The notes under the pieces: model-generated
What the model saw: only the letters and a program-made list of their open reading frames with translations
Told to the model about the DNA's origin: nothing
Databases searched by the model: none
Source: an uncultured Clostridia bacterium
GTDB taxonomy: Bacteria > Bacillota > Clostridia > Oscillospirales > Acutalibacteraceae
Reading direction: 5' to 3'
Assembly (NCBI GenBank): GCA_937907605.1
Contig: CALCYI010000060.1
Coordinates: forward strand, 5,022-69,021
DNA: 64,000 bases
Position numbers and translations under genes: made by a program
Shown here: positions 24,991 through 33,402 of the stretch, in pieces
Layout: each line of letters opens with the position of its first letter
How positions within the stretch are numbered: the stretch's first letter is position 1

Positions 24991-25893
24991 CTACTGCGCT
25001 ATCGGGAACGCAATCTTACCAAGGTGATTATAATTAATCAGCTTGACGTCCTTGCAGTCCCTTGAATTATCGAATTTAAAGAAGTCGTCGACCTCCGGAT
25101 TGAGCCAGAGCTCAGGAGCGGGCAGGTCGCCCTCCTCGTCGAGCCTTCTTATCTGCTCGCGGATACCGTCAACCTGGTTCACGTAGATATGTGCGTCCTT
25201 AATCGACCAGTCGATTGTACCCGGCTTCAAGCCGCAAACCTTAGCGAGCATACAAAGCAGAACGGAATACTGCGTTACATTAAACGGAAGTCCGAGCGGA
25301 ACGTCGCACGAGCGCTGATGCACCCAGCAGTTAAGCTTACCGTCGGTAACGTCCCATTCGCTCGACCACACGCAACTCGGAAGAACCGCGGTATCGAGGT
25401 AATCGTTCTGCCACAGAGTCATTACCATTCGTCTGTCCTTCGGATTGTTTTTAATGGTATGAATAAGATTCTGAGTCATCTGGAATTTATTTACGATATA
25501 GCCGTAAGCCGTGCCTATGGTATGGGCATACTCCTTGCCGAAATCCTTATGAACGGTGGTCTTTATAAGCTTGCCGTTCTCGTCGGGGAGCATCTGCTCA
25601 GCCGTCCAGATTCCGTTCTCATCAATTTCCCACTCGTTCCAGATTTTAACGTCGCGCTCCTGTAACCAGCGTACGTCGTTGCTCTGCGCCTGGTAAATCC
25701 AGAGCATTTCAAGCACTGCCTGACGGATAAATAGCTGTTTTGTAGTAAGTATCGGAAACTCCTCGCTCAAATCAAAATGGAAATGATGGGAGGGCACCTT
25801 GATAGTGTTAATTCCTGTTCTGTTTTCAACCTCAACGCCCTCGCTGAGTATTCTCTTGCAAAGGTCAAGATAATCTCTGTCCCACTTTGACAT
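24991..25893 (-). CDS. thyA: Thymidylate synthase, variant active-site motif
   Basis: 300 residues. The catalytic cysteine is C174, in LPSCVW. In classical ThyA this reads LPPCH, so the following His is replaced by Val and the second Pro by Ser. The nearby QRSCDVPLGLPFN block (dUMP phosphate and nucleotide binding) and DAHIYVNQ near the C-terminus are otherwise well kept, so the enzyme is probably active on dUMP with methylene-THF. It forms a thyA-folA pair. The divergent motif may mark a lineage-specific ThyA branch. Confidence 0.93.
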   Translation of the reverse strand: MSKWDRDYLDLCKRILSEGVEVENRTGINTIKVPSHHFHFDLSEEFPILTTKQLFIRQAVLEMLWIYQAQSNDVRWLQERDVKIWNEWEIDENGIWTAEQMLPDENGKLIKTTVHKDFGKEYAHTIGTAYGYIVNKFQMTQNLIHTIKNNPKDRRMVMTLWQNDYLDTAVLPSCVWSSEWDVTDGKLNCWVHQRSCDVPLGLPFNVTQYSVLLCMLAKVCGLKPGTIDWSIKDAHIYVNQVDGIREQIRRLDEEGDLPAPELWLNPEVDDFFKFDNSRDCKDVKLINYNHLGKIAFPIAQ

Positions 25894-25913
25894 AGCGTTT
25901 CACCTTCAAATTA

Positions 25914-26954
25914 TTATTCTTTCCAGGGATACTTTTCCTGAAGCTCCAAAAATTCCTCATAGGTTGAAGCAAAATGAAATTCCTTTTGTAAATCGGAGAA
26001 GAAATAGAAATATTCCGTATCGGGATGATTAATTACAGCCTTTATAATATCGTCGCCCGAATTGGTAATTGGTCCCGCAGGGAGACCGTCGCAGCGGTAG
26101 GTATAGTATGCGTCGTATACCTCCTGAGAAAAGCCATAATCATCGCGGAGTGACTTAGCGTAAAAATACGTAACGTCGGACTGGAGCTTAGCGCCCTTAT
26201 TCAGTCTGTTGATAAATACCGAGGCAATATTAGCAGCACTCTCGTTAGTGAACGCCTCCTCCTGTACTACGCTTGCAAGGGTGATGAGCTCGTAAAGAGT
26301 CATACCGTTTTCCCTGCAGTAATCGGTCATAGCGTCGGTAAGGTGCGTCGAAAACGCCTTAAGCATAGTATTAACAACCTCACGGGCTTCTGTGTTAAGC
26401 CCTATATCGTAGGTTGCGGGGAAAAGAAAGCCCTCAAGCTGATAAGCGTTAAGCCCGTCGGGTACGGACTCAAGGAAGCTGTAATCATAGCCCTCCTTGC
26501 TCTTGCACTCCTCAAGGAAGTCTGCTTTAGAGCATATACCGTTTTCCTCCATCGTTTTTGCAATATCAAAAACGTTATAACCTTCGGGTATTACCACCTT
26601 TACGGTTTTATGGGATATATCGGGATTCTGAAGCTTCTCGGCTATTTCCTCATAGCTCATATCGGCTCTCATAAGGTACTCACCGTTAATAAACTGAAAA
26701 TCGGGATACTTACTCGCCATCCAGTTAGTCCACAGCGTATCGTTTACGATAATGCCATTATCCTTAAGCTTTTTGCCGATTTCGTATTCAAAATCCTGTT
26801 TTTCAACTATTAACGTATATTCCGTATCAGGCTGGTTTTTGCCGATAATGTCGTTATGTAAATTGCTGTAAATCTTATAGCCGAAAAAGCCGATAATCGC
26901 AAGCAGTATTAAGACGAGTAACGCCGCGACTGCACTGAATTTCTTTTTAGCCAT
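25914..26954 (-). CDS. mltG: Endolytic murein transglycosylase MltG
   Basis: 346 residues. One N-terminal membrane segment (about 9-27) is followed by a YceG domain. The conserved LITLASVVQEEAF, with the catalytic glutamate, lies near 225-235, followed by IASVFINRLNKGAKLQSD and later GLPAGPITNSGDD. It cuts nascent glycan strands at the membrane. It overlaps the upstream GNAT gene by 8 bases and lies 20 bases before thyA. Confidence 0.95.
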   Translation of the reverse strand: MAKKKFSAVAALLVLILLAIIGFFGYKIYSNLHNDIIGKNQPDTEYTLIVEKQDFEYEIGKKLKDNGIIVNDTLWTNWMASKYPDFQFINGEYLMRADMSYEEIAEKLQNPDISHKTVKVVIPEGYNVFDIAKTMEENGICSKADFLEECKSKEGYDYSFLESVPDGLNAYQLEGFLFPATYDIGLNTEAREVVNTMLKAFSTHLTDAMTDYCRENGMTLYELITLASVVQEEAFTNESAANIASVFINRLNKGAKLQSDVTYFYAKSLRDDYGFSQEVYDAYYTYRCDGLPAGPITNSGDDIIKAVINHPDTEYFYFFSDLQKEFHFASTYEEFLELQEKYPWKE

Positions 26955-27381
26955 AATACTTCCTCATAAGTTTATGTTCAATACCTGCGTCAAGGAAAAC
27001 CTCGTCGGAAACAACCTCGAAGCCGAGGCTCTCATAAAACGGGATTGCGTGGAGCTGCGCTTCAAGGCTTATATACGGAGCGCCTTTTTTAAACGCCTCC
27101 TCGCAAAGAGCGCTCACCGCAGCTGCTCCGAGCCCTTTTCTGCGATGCTCCTTAAGGGTTGCAACCCTTCCGATTTTATATCCGCCGTCTTTAAATATCA
27201 GCCTTGCGGTTGCACAGGGTACCTCGTCGTATACAAGGCAGTATACCGTATCGTGTCTTTCGTCATAGGAATCAAACTCTTCCTCGGCGGGAACGCCCTG
27301 TTCAGATATAAAAACCTCAGAGCGTATGTCCATCACCTTTTTAAAATCAGTATCGTAAGAATGAATCAGTCTGATAACCAT
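26947..27381 (-). CDS. GNAT-family N-acetyltransferase
   Basis: About 144 residues. The acetyl-CoA binding motif is present as RRKGLGAAAVSALCEEA (R/Q-x-x-G-x-G/A), preceded by KIGRVATLKEHR, resembling the ElaA/YjcF-type small acetyltransferases. The target is unknown. ATG at 27381 follows GAGGTAG; an upstream frame extension to 27423 lacks a ribosome site. It is the first gene of the mltG-thyA-folA-dacF transcript. Confidence 0.85.
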   Translation of the reverse strand: MVIRLIHSYDTDFKKVMDIRSEVFISEQGVPAEEEFDSYDERHDTVYCLVYDEVPCATARLIFKDGGYKIGRVATLKEHRRKGLGAAAVSALCEEAFKKGAPYISLEAQLHAIPFYESLGFEVVSDEVFLDAGIEHKLMRKYYG

Positions 27382-27413
27382 ATCTACCTCATATGTATAC
27401 TTTGATAAATTAC

Positions 27414-27442
27414 ATTGTATCACTATATCTGTAAAAAATCAA
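27414..27442 (-). promoter_or_regulatory. Promoter of GNAT-mltG-thyA-folA-dacF
   Basis: Leftward TTGATT (27442-27437), 17 bases, TACAAT (27419-27414). Confidence 0.7.
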
Positions 27443-27491
27443 TAAGAAAATAACTTACAAGAAATAAGAGTCAATTATTGTAGATTAACGG

Positions 27492-27520
27492 TTGACGGCA
27501 AAGGACTTTTAATCTATACT
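27492..27520 (+). promoter_or_regulatory. Promoter of the HprK-like/DUF4430 pair
   Basis: TTGACG (27492-27497), 17 bases, TATACT (27515-27520), 31 bases before the start codon. It is divergent from the promoter at 27414-27442. Confidence 0.8.
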
Positions 27521-27550
27521 AATAGAGAATAAGAAACGGACGGTAAATTT

Positions 27551-28279
27551 ATGCCTATTTATGACATTGCGGGACTAAAGGTTAATATCATTAACAATAA
27601 GGGCAGAACGCTTAAGCAGGCTGCCCCCTATCTCGCTGAGAATCAGAGCGAAAATCAACACATAGACATAGAGATAAACGTAACCGAGGAAAGAGTAAGA
27701 CAGGCGGTAGCGGAGCACCCCGAAATGAATTCAAACGACTGGGAATATATGCTTTCGGGCTCGGATTTTTATACGAAGCTTATTAAGTATAACGGTATTC
27801 TCCTGCACTCCTCCTGTATCGTTGTAGACGGAGTTGCGTACGCGTTTTCAGCCGACAGCGGCACGGGCAAGTCAACCCACACTAAGCTCTGGCTTAAGCG
27901 CTTCGGCGACAGGGCGCATATGCTCAATGACGATAAGCCAGCTTTAAGAGAGATAGACGGTACGGTATACGCCTGCGGTACGCCGTGGAGCGGCAAGCAC
28001 GATTACTCAACACCCGAGCTTGTACCGCTCGGCGGGATATGCTTCCTTGAGAGAAGCGACACGAACTTCATTAAAAAAGCGGATACTAAGAAGGCGGTAT
28101 TCAGCATATTCAGCCAGACGGTGCGCAACCTCGGACCTAACGCTATGGATAAGCTCTTTGACGTTATTGAAACGCTGTTTAAAAAGGTTCCGCTTTACGA
28201 GCTCGGCTGCAATATTTCCGATGAGGCGGTTGACGTAGCATATAACGCGATGAAGAGGAGCGCAGATGAATTCAAATAG
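27551..28279 (+). CDS. HprK-like P-loop protein (COG1493-type)
   Basis: 242 residues. The core (about 80-200) resembles the HPr kinase/PEPCK-like P-loop fold: strand ILLHSSCIVVDGVAYAFSA leads into a Walker A DSGTGKST (102-109), then MLNDDKPAL (acidic motif, 124-132) and GTPWSGK (143-149). The N-terminal HprK domain is absent and the length is short, so it is not the catabolite-control kinase itself. Stand-alone proteins of this type are found beside peptide or cofactor genes in Clostridia, with no agreed role. Here it overlaps a secreted DUF4430 lipoprotein gene by 14 bases, suggesting a joint function. Confidence 0.7.
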   Translation: MPIYDIAGLKVNIINNKGRTLKQAAPYLAENQSENQHIDIEINVTEERVRQAVAEHPEMNSNDWEYMLSGSDFYTKLIKYNGILLHSSCIVVDGVAYAFSADSGTGKSTHTKLWLKRFGDRAHMLNDDKPALREIDGTVYACGTPWSGKHDYSTPELVPLGGICFLERSDTNFIKKADTKKAVFSIFSQTVRNLGPNAMDKLFDVIETLFKKVPLYELGCNISDEAVDVAYNAMKRSADEFK

Positions 28280-28991
28280 AATAAGGGTAAAGATACTTCC
28301 GCTCCTGCTGATTATCCCGCTTATAATGTCGGGCTGTGGAGTCGGAGTAGTAACGCACAGCGAAGCGAGCGCTTCAACAAGCACGACTTTAGTTTCTTCT
28401 CTTTCCGAAACAGAAGCCTCGGTAAGCGAGACGCAAGCAGAGGTAGCAACAACCGCAAAAACGGAAAAACCGTCGTCATCAACAGCAGTAGCGACGACTA
28501 CCGCCGCATCCACAACAACAACGAAGCCGACCACAAAGAAAAGCACCACTACAACTACTACAACCGCAACAACTAAGAAAACGACGACCTCGACTACAAA
28601 AAAGCCCACCGAACTTAAGGACGGAAAATGTACTATAACCATTCAGTGCAAAGCCATACTTGACAATATGGATAAGCTCGCCGAAGGCCACGAAGAGTAC
28701 GCACCCGAAAACGGAATAATACTCGGTAAAACAGAGTATAAATTCAAGGGTGGCGACAGCGTATATACGGTACTTAAAGCGGTGTGCGACAAAAAAGGAA
28801 TAAAGCTTAACATCCGTTCAACTATGTACGGAAAATACATAGCGGGAATAAACGAGCTTGACGAATTTGATGCGGGACACGAAAGCGGCTGGAAGTACAA
28901 AGTAAACGGCAAGGACGCGCCCGTAGCCTGCAGCAGTTATAAGCTTAAGGACGGAGATAAAATTGAATTTTACTATACGTTAAGCGTATAA
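28266..28991 (+). CDS. DUF4430 lipoprotein with Thr-rich linker
   Basis: 241 residues. A lipoprotein signal ends in L-I-M-S-G-C (Cys24). A long Thr/Ala/Lys/Ser linker (about 30-115) then tethers a C-terminal DUF4430 domain (about 118-241), with GGDSVYTVLKAVCDKKGI, ESGWKYKVNGK and the terminal LKDGDKIEFYYT strand. DUF4430 resembles the transcobalamin C-terminal fold and is usually on secreted or surface proteins. It probably sits on the outer membrane face, reaching into the wall. Start ATG 28266 overlaps the upstream kinase-like gene. Confidence 0.85.
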   Translation: MNSNRIRVKILPLLLIIPLIMSGCGVGVVTHSEASASTSTTLVSSLSETEASVSETQAEVATTAKTEKPSSSTAVATTTAASTTTTKPTTKKSTTTTTTTATTKKTTTSTTKKPTELKDGKCTITIQCKAILDNMDKLAEGHEEYAPENGIILGKTEYKFKGGDSVYTVLKAVCDKKGIKLNIRSTMYGKYIAGINELDEFDAGHESGWKYKVNGKDAPVACSSYKLKDGDKIEFYYTLSV

Positions 28992-28996
28992 AAAAC

Positions 28997-29302
28997 AAAG
29001 GCAGTTCAAGGGGTGTCCTGCGTAAAGAATAACAGCCTTAAAATCACCTCTTTTTCGCTATAACATCATTAAAAATCGGGTCAAGGCGGCAAGCCTTAAC
29101 CCGATTTTATGCTTTGTTCTAACAAAAAATAGGTTGATTTTAAGGTGCAAAGCAGTTTTGGCAAAGTTATTTTAGCTCATAAAGGGATTACAAAGCCGCC
29201 TGCATACTCGCGTATTCAGGCGGCTTTTAATTTCTTTAGGGGCAAAAGGACAAAGCCAAAACCTGTTCTTCTTTGCGTAGGACACCCCAACGAACTGCCT
29301 TT
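28997..29302. repeat. Nested palindromic element, about 306 bases
   Basis: The stretch between the DUF4430 and lipase genes contains no credible gene but is almost entirely self-complementary. The outer arms 28997-29035 and 29263-29302 are imperfect inverted repeats of about 40 bases beginning AAAGGCAGTTC. Inside lie 29036-29049 with 29131-29145 (one bulge), a hairpin 29072-29108, 29153-29162 with 29255-29265, and a hairpin 29192-29227 (11 bp plus an inner ATAC/GTAT stem). The two hairpins each end in T runs rightward. It could be a MITE-like element, a structured RNA, or a compound bidirectional terminator. No clear target-site duplication is seen. Confidence 0.85.
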
Positions 29303-29308
29303 AATTAT

Positions 29309-30802
29309 TTATCCTTTTACGTTCGAAAGCTTCTGGTTTGAATCAGCCTTCAGGTACTGCTTATAGCCGTATTTTTTCTTTACTGCCTTAAGCGTGTAAT
29401 TAACCTTTCCGCACGCGAGATTTGCAATAAATTTGCAAGCCGGAGTTCCGTAATGGAACTGAGTGTGAATAACATTTCTTATATACCAGGTGCTGTTGGG
29501 AAGTACGGAGGTTTTGGAATTAATCACTTTGTCGGGAGAAACGTACTTGCCCTTTGCGTTCTTGCCCTTAAGCTTCTTGCCAAACGCCGCAACGGTAGCG
29601 CCGCCCGAGGCGTACTTAACGTCGATAAGACCGTCGGTCTGGTTCCATACCTTAGAAGTTGCGGGGATACCCATAGTGCCGTAGTTTACGATAATGGCAA
29701 CCTGAGCGCCCTTTTTCTTAACGTATTTGATATTGCTTCTAAATCTGCCCTGTACCTTATGATAAGCCGAAATCTTCTTATAAAGTCCGCTGTTCTTATC
29801 AAGGAAGCCTATTGAGGTCATATTCTTTACGCAGGCGTCAAAATCGTTATATGCGATACATTCCCAGTATGCAGGACAGTTGCCTATCCAGCGCTTGAGC
29901 ACTACGTTGAAGAACTGATTTCTCAGCTTAGGAGTTGAGGCTATCTTATTGAGATTATCCGCAAGATAGCCGATTCTTACGTCAGCAAGCGCTCCTACAA
30001 GCTTGAAGGTAGTTGACTGGGAGCCGCCGTCGAAAGCAGTTTCCATATGCTTGATATACTGCATAACGGTTTTCTTATCAAACTTAATGTCAAACCTTAA
30101 GAGCCTTGCTACATCAACGCCCATAATAGCGGGGTTAATATAGAGATAGCGCGCAACGTCATTCTGTGACTTATATGCGTCCATATATGACGAAAGCACA
30201 GCGCCGCCGAGGGAAACGCCGACAAGCGTAACCTTCTTAACCTTAGCCCTTTTCTTTACGATATTTACAAGTCCCTTGAGCCTTTTAGCGTTTTCACGCA
30301 CGTCAAGACGCCAGTCATAGTTGAAGCAGTAAACGTTCTTTGCGCCGATTTTTTCGCACATCTGGCGAGCCATAGCTCTTTCGGAGTTGTCGCCGTTCTG
30401 CCAGAAATCCTTATGGTTAGCGAGGGAATCAGTCCAGTAATTAACGATACCCTGCCCCGCCTGAGCGTTGCCGTCCTTGGTACAGTTAATCTTCGTGCTC
30501 TCAAAATAGTCGCCGAGCTTCTTGAACAAAGCGTCGTAGTCAACGCTCTTCTGATTAGAGAGGAGCTTGATAGCCTCGGCTAAGATACCGTCGCCCGTAA
30601 GAAGCGATTTAACGTCAAGTCCGTAGGCGGCTACCTTAGCCTCGCTGTCGGTTCCGACATCGTTATAAATATCATTTGCGCCGAGACCGTGTACGAGAAT
30701 AACGGGAGTTACCGTATTCTTAGCATAGGCGATGCTCGTTGAGGAAAAGACCATAACAAAAGCAAGCACTACACTAAATACTTTTAATAAATGCTTTTTC
30801 AT
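29309..30802 (-). CDS. Secreted LCAT-like acyltransferase/lipase
   Basis: About 497 residues. The signal peptide ends near YAKN (about residue 28). The alpha/beta-hydrolase core starts PVILVHGLGAND, and the nucleophile elbow is GVSLGG, the G-x-S-x-G motif. The spacing and the YCFNYDWRLDVRENAKRL region resemble the lecithin:cholesterol acyltransferase family (PF02450), acting on lipids or esters outside the cell. ATG 30802 is preferred (AGGTGAG five bases before) over ATG 30826, which abuts the GH3 stop. Being downstream of the GH3 gene with 23 bases between them suggests co-transcription. Confidence 0.8.
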   Translation of the reverse strand: MKKHLLKVFSVVLAFVMVFSSTSIAYAKNTVTPVILVHGLGANDIYNDVGTDSEAKVAAYGLDVKSLLTGDGILAEAIKLLSNQKSVDYDALFKKLGDYFESTKINCTKDGNAQAGQGIVNYWTDSLANHKDFWQNGDNSERAMARQMCEKIGAKNVYCFNYDWRLDVRENAKRLKGLVNIVKKRAKVKKVTLVGVSLGGAVLSSYMDAYKSQNDVARYLYINPAIMGVDVARLLRFDIKFDKKTVMQYIKHMETAFDGGSQSTTFKLVGALADVRIGYLADNLNKIASTPKLRNQFFNVVLKRWIGNCPAYWECIAYNDFDACVKNMTSIGFLDKNSGLYKKISAYHKVQGRFRSNIKYVKKKGAQVAIIVNYGTMGIPATSKVWNQTDGLIDVKYASGGATVAAFGKKLKGKNAKGKYVSPDKVINSKTSVLPNSTWYIRNVIHTQFHYGTPACKFIANLACGKVNYTLKAVKKKYGYKQYLKADSNQKLSNVKG

Positions 30803-30825
30803 TTTACTCACCTGTATCCTTTTCA

Positions 30826-33312
30826 TTAAATGGACTTCAGAAGCTTCGGAAGCTTTGCAATAGTCGCTCCGAGACGCCAGAAGATCCTGTTGAAGCCTAC
30901 AAAACTTGACTTTCTGTCGTCAAGTATCATCATAAGTCCCTCAGCCTGTTTAGCCGAGAACGCGCCCATTGACATCGCGATAAAGTTTCTGATAGGAATC
31001 TGGGTTGCCATGGCTGCAAGCATCTTGCCGTCGCCGTTTTCAGCGGAGCCCATCTTGCTCATAATCCACTCAATAAATCTGCAGATTCTTCCGCCCCACT
31101 TCGTATGTCTTGCGTCGTTAAGGCAGCAGTACTTGTCAATTTCTTTTTCGGTATCTATATCGGGGCTCGGAAGCTCGCCGTTTACGCTTCTGTAAACCGC
31201 GGCAAAGTCGTTCCTCGTAATACCTGCAACGTTATTGTAATAATTCGGTGCGGTCGCTCTGTAATCGGGAACCTCACCCTCAACAGTACCCTCAACGTAA
31301 ACCTTTGCGCCGAGACGTATATCAGCCGAGGAAGCGCCTACGCCGATTGCGAAGTCGCCCGACTCAACGAACCAGCCGTTAGTATTTACATTAAAGAAGG
31401 CGAAGGCTCTCTTATCAAGCTCGATTGATACTTCCTTCTCTTCGCCCGCCTTAAGAAATACCTTCTTAAAGCCGCGGAGCTCCTTCTTAGGACGGTAAAT
31501 CGTAGATTCTATATCTCCTACGTAAAGCTGAGCGATTTCAGCGCCTTCAACAGCGCCCGTGTTCTTAATCTTAAAGCTTACGGTAAGGGTATCTGTATCC
31601 TTAATTCTGTCAGCGGAAAGCTTAATATCGCTGTATTCAAAGGTTGTGTAGGATAAGCCGTAGCCGAACGGGAATACGATATCCTTGCCCGCAACGTCAT
31701 AGTATCTGTAGCCGATAAATACGCTCTCTCTGTGCTCGGAGGTAACGGGACCGCCGGGATAGTTACCGAAGGTCGGGTTATCCTCAAAGGAGGCGGGATA
31801 GGTTTCAGCGGTTTTACCCGACGGGTTAACAGCGCCGGTTAAAATCCTTGCGGTTGCGGAGCCCGTAGCCTGTCCGCCGAGACCTGAATTAAGAAGTCCC
31901 TTAACCTTTGAAAGCCACGGCATAAGTACAACGGAGCCGCCTGCGAGAACAACAACTGTATTCGGGTTAGCCTCTGCGATTCTCTCGATAAGCGCGTTAT
32001 GGCTTGACGGCATATTAATATCAAGTCTGTCATAGCCCTCGCCCTCGAACTCCTCGGTAAGACCTGCGAATACCAATGCTACGTCGGCGTTCTTTGCATT
32101 TTCAACCGCTTCTGCGAACAACTCCTCGTTAACCTCGTCCTTGCTCTTTTCATAGCCCTTTGAATATGTAAGGTCAACGCCAAGCTCTCTGAGCTTATCA
32201 AGCGCGTTGTCAAGCATTGTCGGATTGATAACCGATGAGCCTGCGCCCTGGAAGCGCGGCGACTCGGCAAGCTCGCCTATAACTGCTACCTTCTGTCCTT
32301 CCTTAAGAGGAAGAATATTATCGTCGTTTTTAAGAAGCTGCATTGAGCCCTCTGCGATTTCCTGAGCTATTCTGTTATGCTCCTCGGGGTCAAAGGTGTG
32401 CTCGCTTTCAAGAGCGGGCTTTGATTTAACGATAAGGTCAACTACGGTGTCAACCCTCTCGTCAAGTACAGCCTCGTCAAGCTCGCCGCTCTGAACAGCC
32501 TTAATGATAAGCTTTGTATTAAGGTCGCCAGAGGACGGCATTTCAAGGTCCGTTCCGTTGATTAAGCCTGGAATACGGTCAACGGAAGCGCCCCAGTCGG
32601 TTACGATTAAGCCCTTGAAGCCCCACTCGTCGCGGAGAATTTCCTGCTGAGTATGATGATTTTCGGAAGCGTAAACGCCGTTGATTCTATTATACGCGTT
32701 CATTATCGTCCACGGCTGAGCCTCTTTAACCGCAATTTCAAAAGCAGGTAGATAAATCTCGCGCAGCGTTCTCTCGTCGATAACCTCGTTGAGCACCATT
32801 CTGAACGCCTCCTGAGAGTTAGCGCAGAAATGCTTAAGCGAGGTGCCTACGCCCTTGGACTGCACGCCGTTGATAATAGCGGCGGAGCACTTACCCGCAA
32901 GGTACGGGTCCTCCGAGAAATACTCGAAATTACGTCCGCATACGGGAGCGCGCTTGATATTTGTACCGGGACCGAGAATGGTCGAAACCTTTTCCTTAAG
33001 GCACTCCTGTCCCATCGCCTCGCCCTCTTTTCTCAGGAGGTCGGGGTCCCAGGAGCAAGCCGAGGTTGCTGCGGGTGGGAAACAGGTGGTCGGAACGGAA
33101 TTGCCGAGACCGATACCGCCCTTTTTCTTTTCTCCCTCGGGCTCAACGTAGTCCTTGCCCTTCTGCTTACGCAGACCGTGAGGACCGTCGGTAATCATAA
33201 TCTTAGGAAGTCCGAGCTCGGGCGCTTCCTCAAGGTGCCAGTAATCGTAGCCGGACACGAAAGCCGCTTTCTGCTCGAGACTCATTTTTTCAATAATCTC
33301 AGGGTGTTTCAT
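30826..33312 (-). CDS. GH3 beta-glucosidase-type glycoside hydrolase
   Basis: 828 residues, no signal peptide. The GH3 N domain has KHFCANSQE (160-168), NAYNRING (205-212) and the nucleophile Asp239 in GLIVTDWGAS. The C domain follows (GLTEEFEGEGYDRLDI), then a fibronectin III-like domain near 595-690 (RPKKELRGFKKVFLKAGE). The last 120 residues are an additional C-terminal segment, beyond the usual GH3-FnIII end, of unknown role. It probably hydrolyses beta-glucosides intracellularly. It has its own promoter at 33351-33379 and leads into the LCAT-like lipase gene. Confidence 0.93.
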   Translation of the reverse strand: MKHPEIIEKMSLEQKAAFVSGYDYWHLEEAPELGLPKIMITDGPHGLRKQKGKDYVEPEGEKKKGGIGLGNSVPTTCFPPAATSACSWDPDLLRKEGEAMGQECLKEKVSTILGPGTNIKRAPVCGRNFEYFSEDPYLAGKCSAAIINGVQSKGVGTSLKHFCANSQEAFRMVLNEVIDERTLREIYLPAFEIAVKEAQPWTIMNAYNRINGVYASENHHTQQEILRDEWGFKGLIVTDWGASVDRIPGLINGTDLEMPSSGDLNTKLIIKAVQSGELDEAVLDERVDTVVDLIVKSKPALESEHTFDPEEHNRIAQEIAEGSMQLLKNDDNILPLKEGQKVAVIGELAESPRFQGAGSSVINPTMLDNALDKLRELGVDLTYSKGYEKSKDEVNEELFAEAVENAKNADVALVFAGLTEEFEGEGYDRLDINMPSSHNALIERIAEANPNTVVVLAGGSVVLMPWLSKVKGLLNSGLGGQATGSATARILTGAVNPSGKTAETYPASFEDNPTFGNYPGGPVTSEHRESVFIGYRYYDVAGKDIVFPFGYGLSYTTFEYSDIKLSADRIKDTDTLTVSFKIKNTGAVEGAEIAQLYVGDIESTIYRPKKELRGFKKVFLKAGEEKEVSIELDKRAFAFFNVNTNGWFVESGDFAIGVGASSADIRLGAKVYVEGTVEGEVPDYRATAPNYYNNVAGITRNDFAAVYRSVNGELPSPDIDTEKEIDKYCCLNDARHTKWGGRICRFIEWIMSKMGSAENGDGKMLAAMATQIPIRNFIAMSMGAFSAKQAEGLMMILDDRKSSFVGFNRIFWRLGATIAKLPKLLKSI

Positions 33313-33350
33313 AAAAAACTCCTTTCAATACATATAATAATTCAGTAAAT

Positions 33351-33379
33351 ATTATACAATAAAATAAATCATTTGTCAC
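33351..33379 (-). promoter_or_regulatory. Promoter of the GH3-lipase operon
   Basis: Leftward GTGACA (33379-33374), 17 bases, TATAAT (33356-33351), 39 bases before the GH3 ATG, which has AAAGGAG upstream. Confidence 0.75.
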
Positions 33380-33402
33380 TAATTTTTATTAAAAAAGCTA
33401 AA

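Noticed and set aside
24269..25027. Rightward 252-codon frame opposite dacF-like and folA genes
   Set aside because: It reads the complement of Ser/Thr codons and folA; its composition is a shadow, not a protein.
28440..28610. Short tandem repeats or CRISPR-like array
   Set aside because: The repeats are Thr codons of the DUF4430 linker in frame, with no fixed repeat-spacer period.
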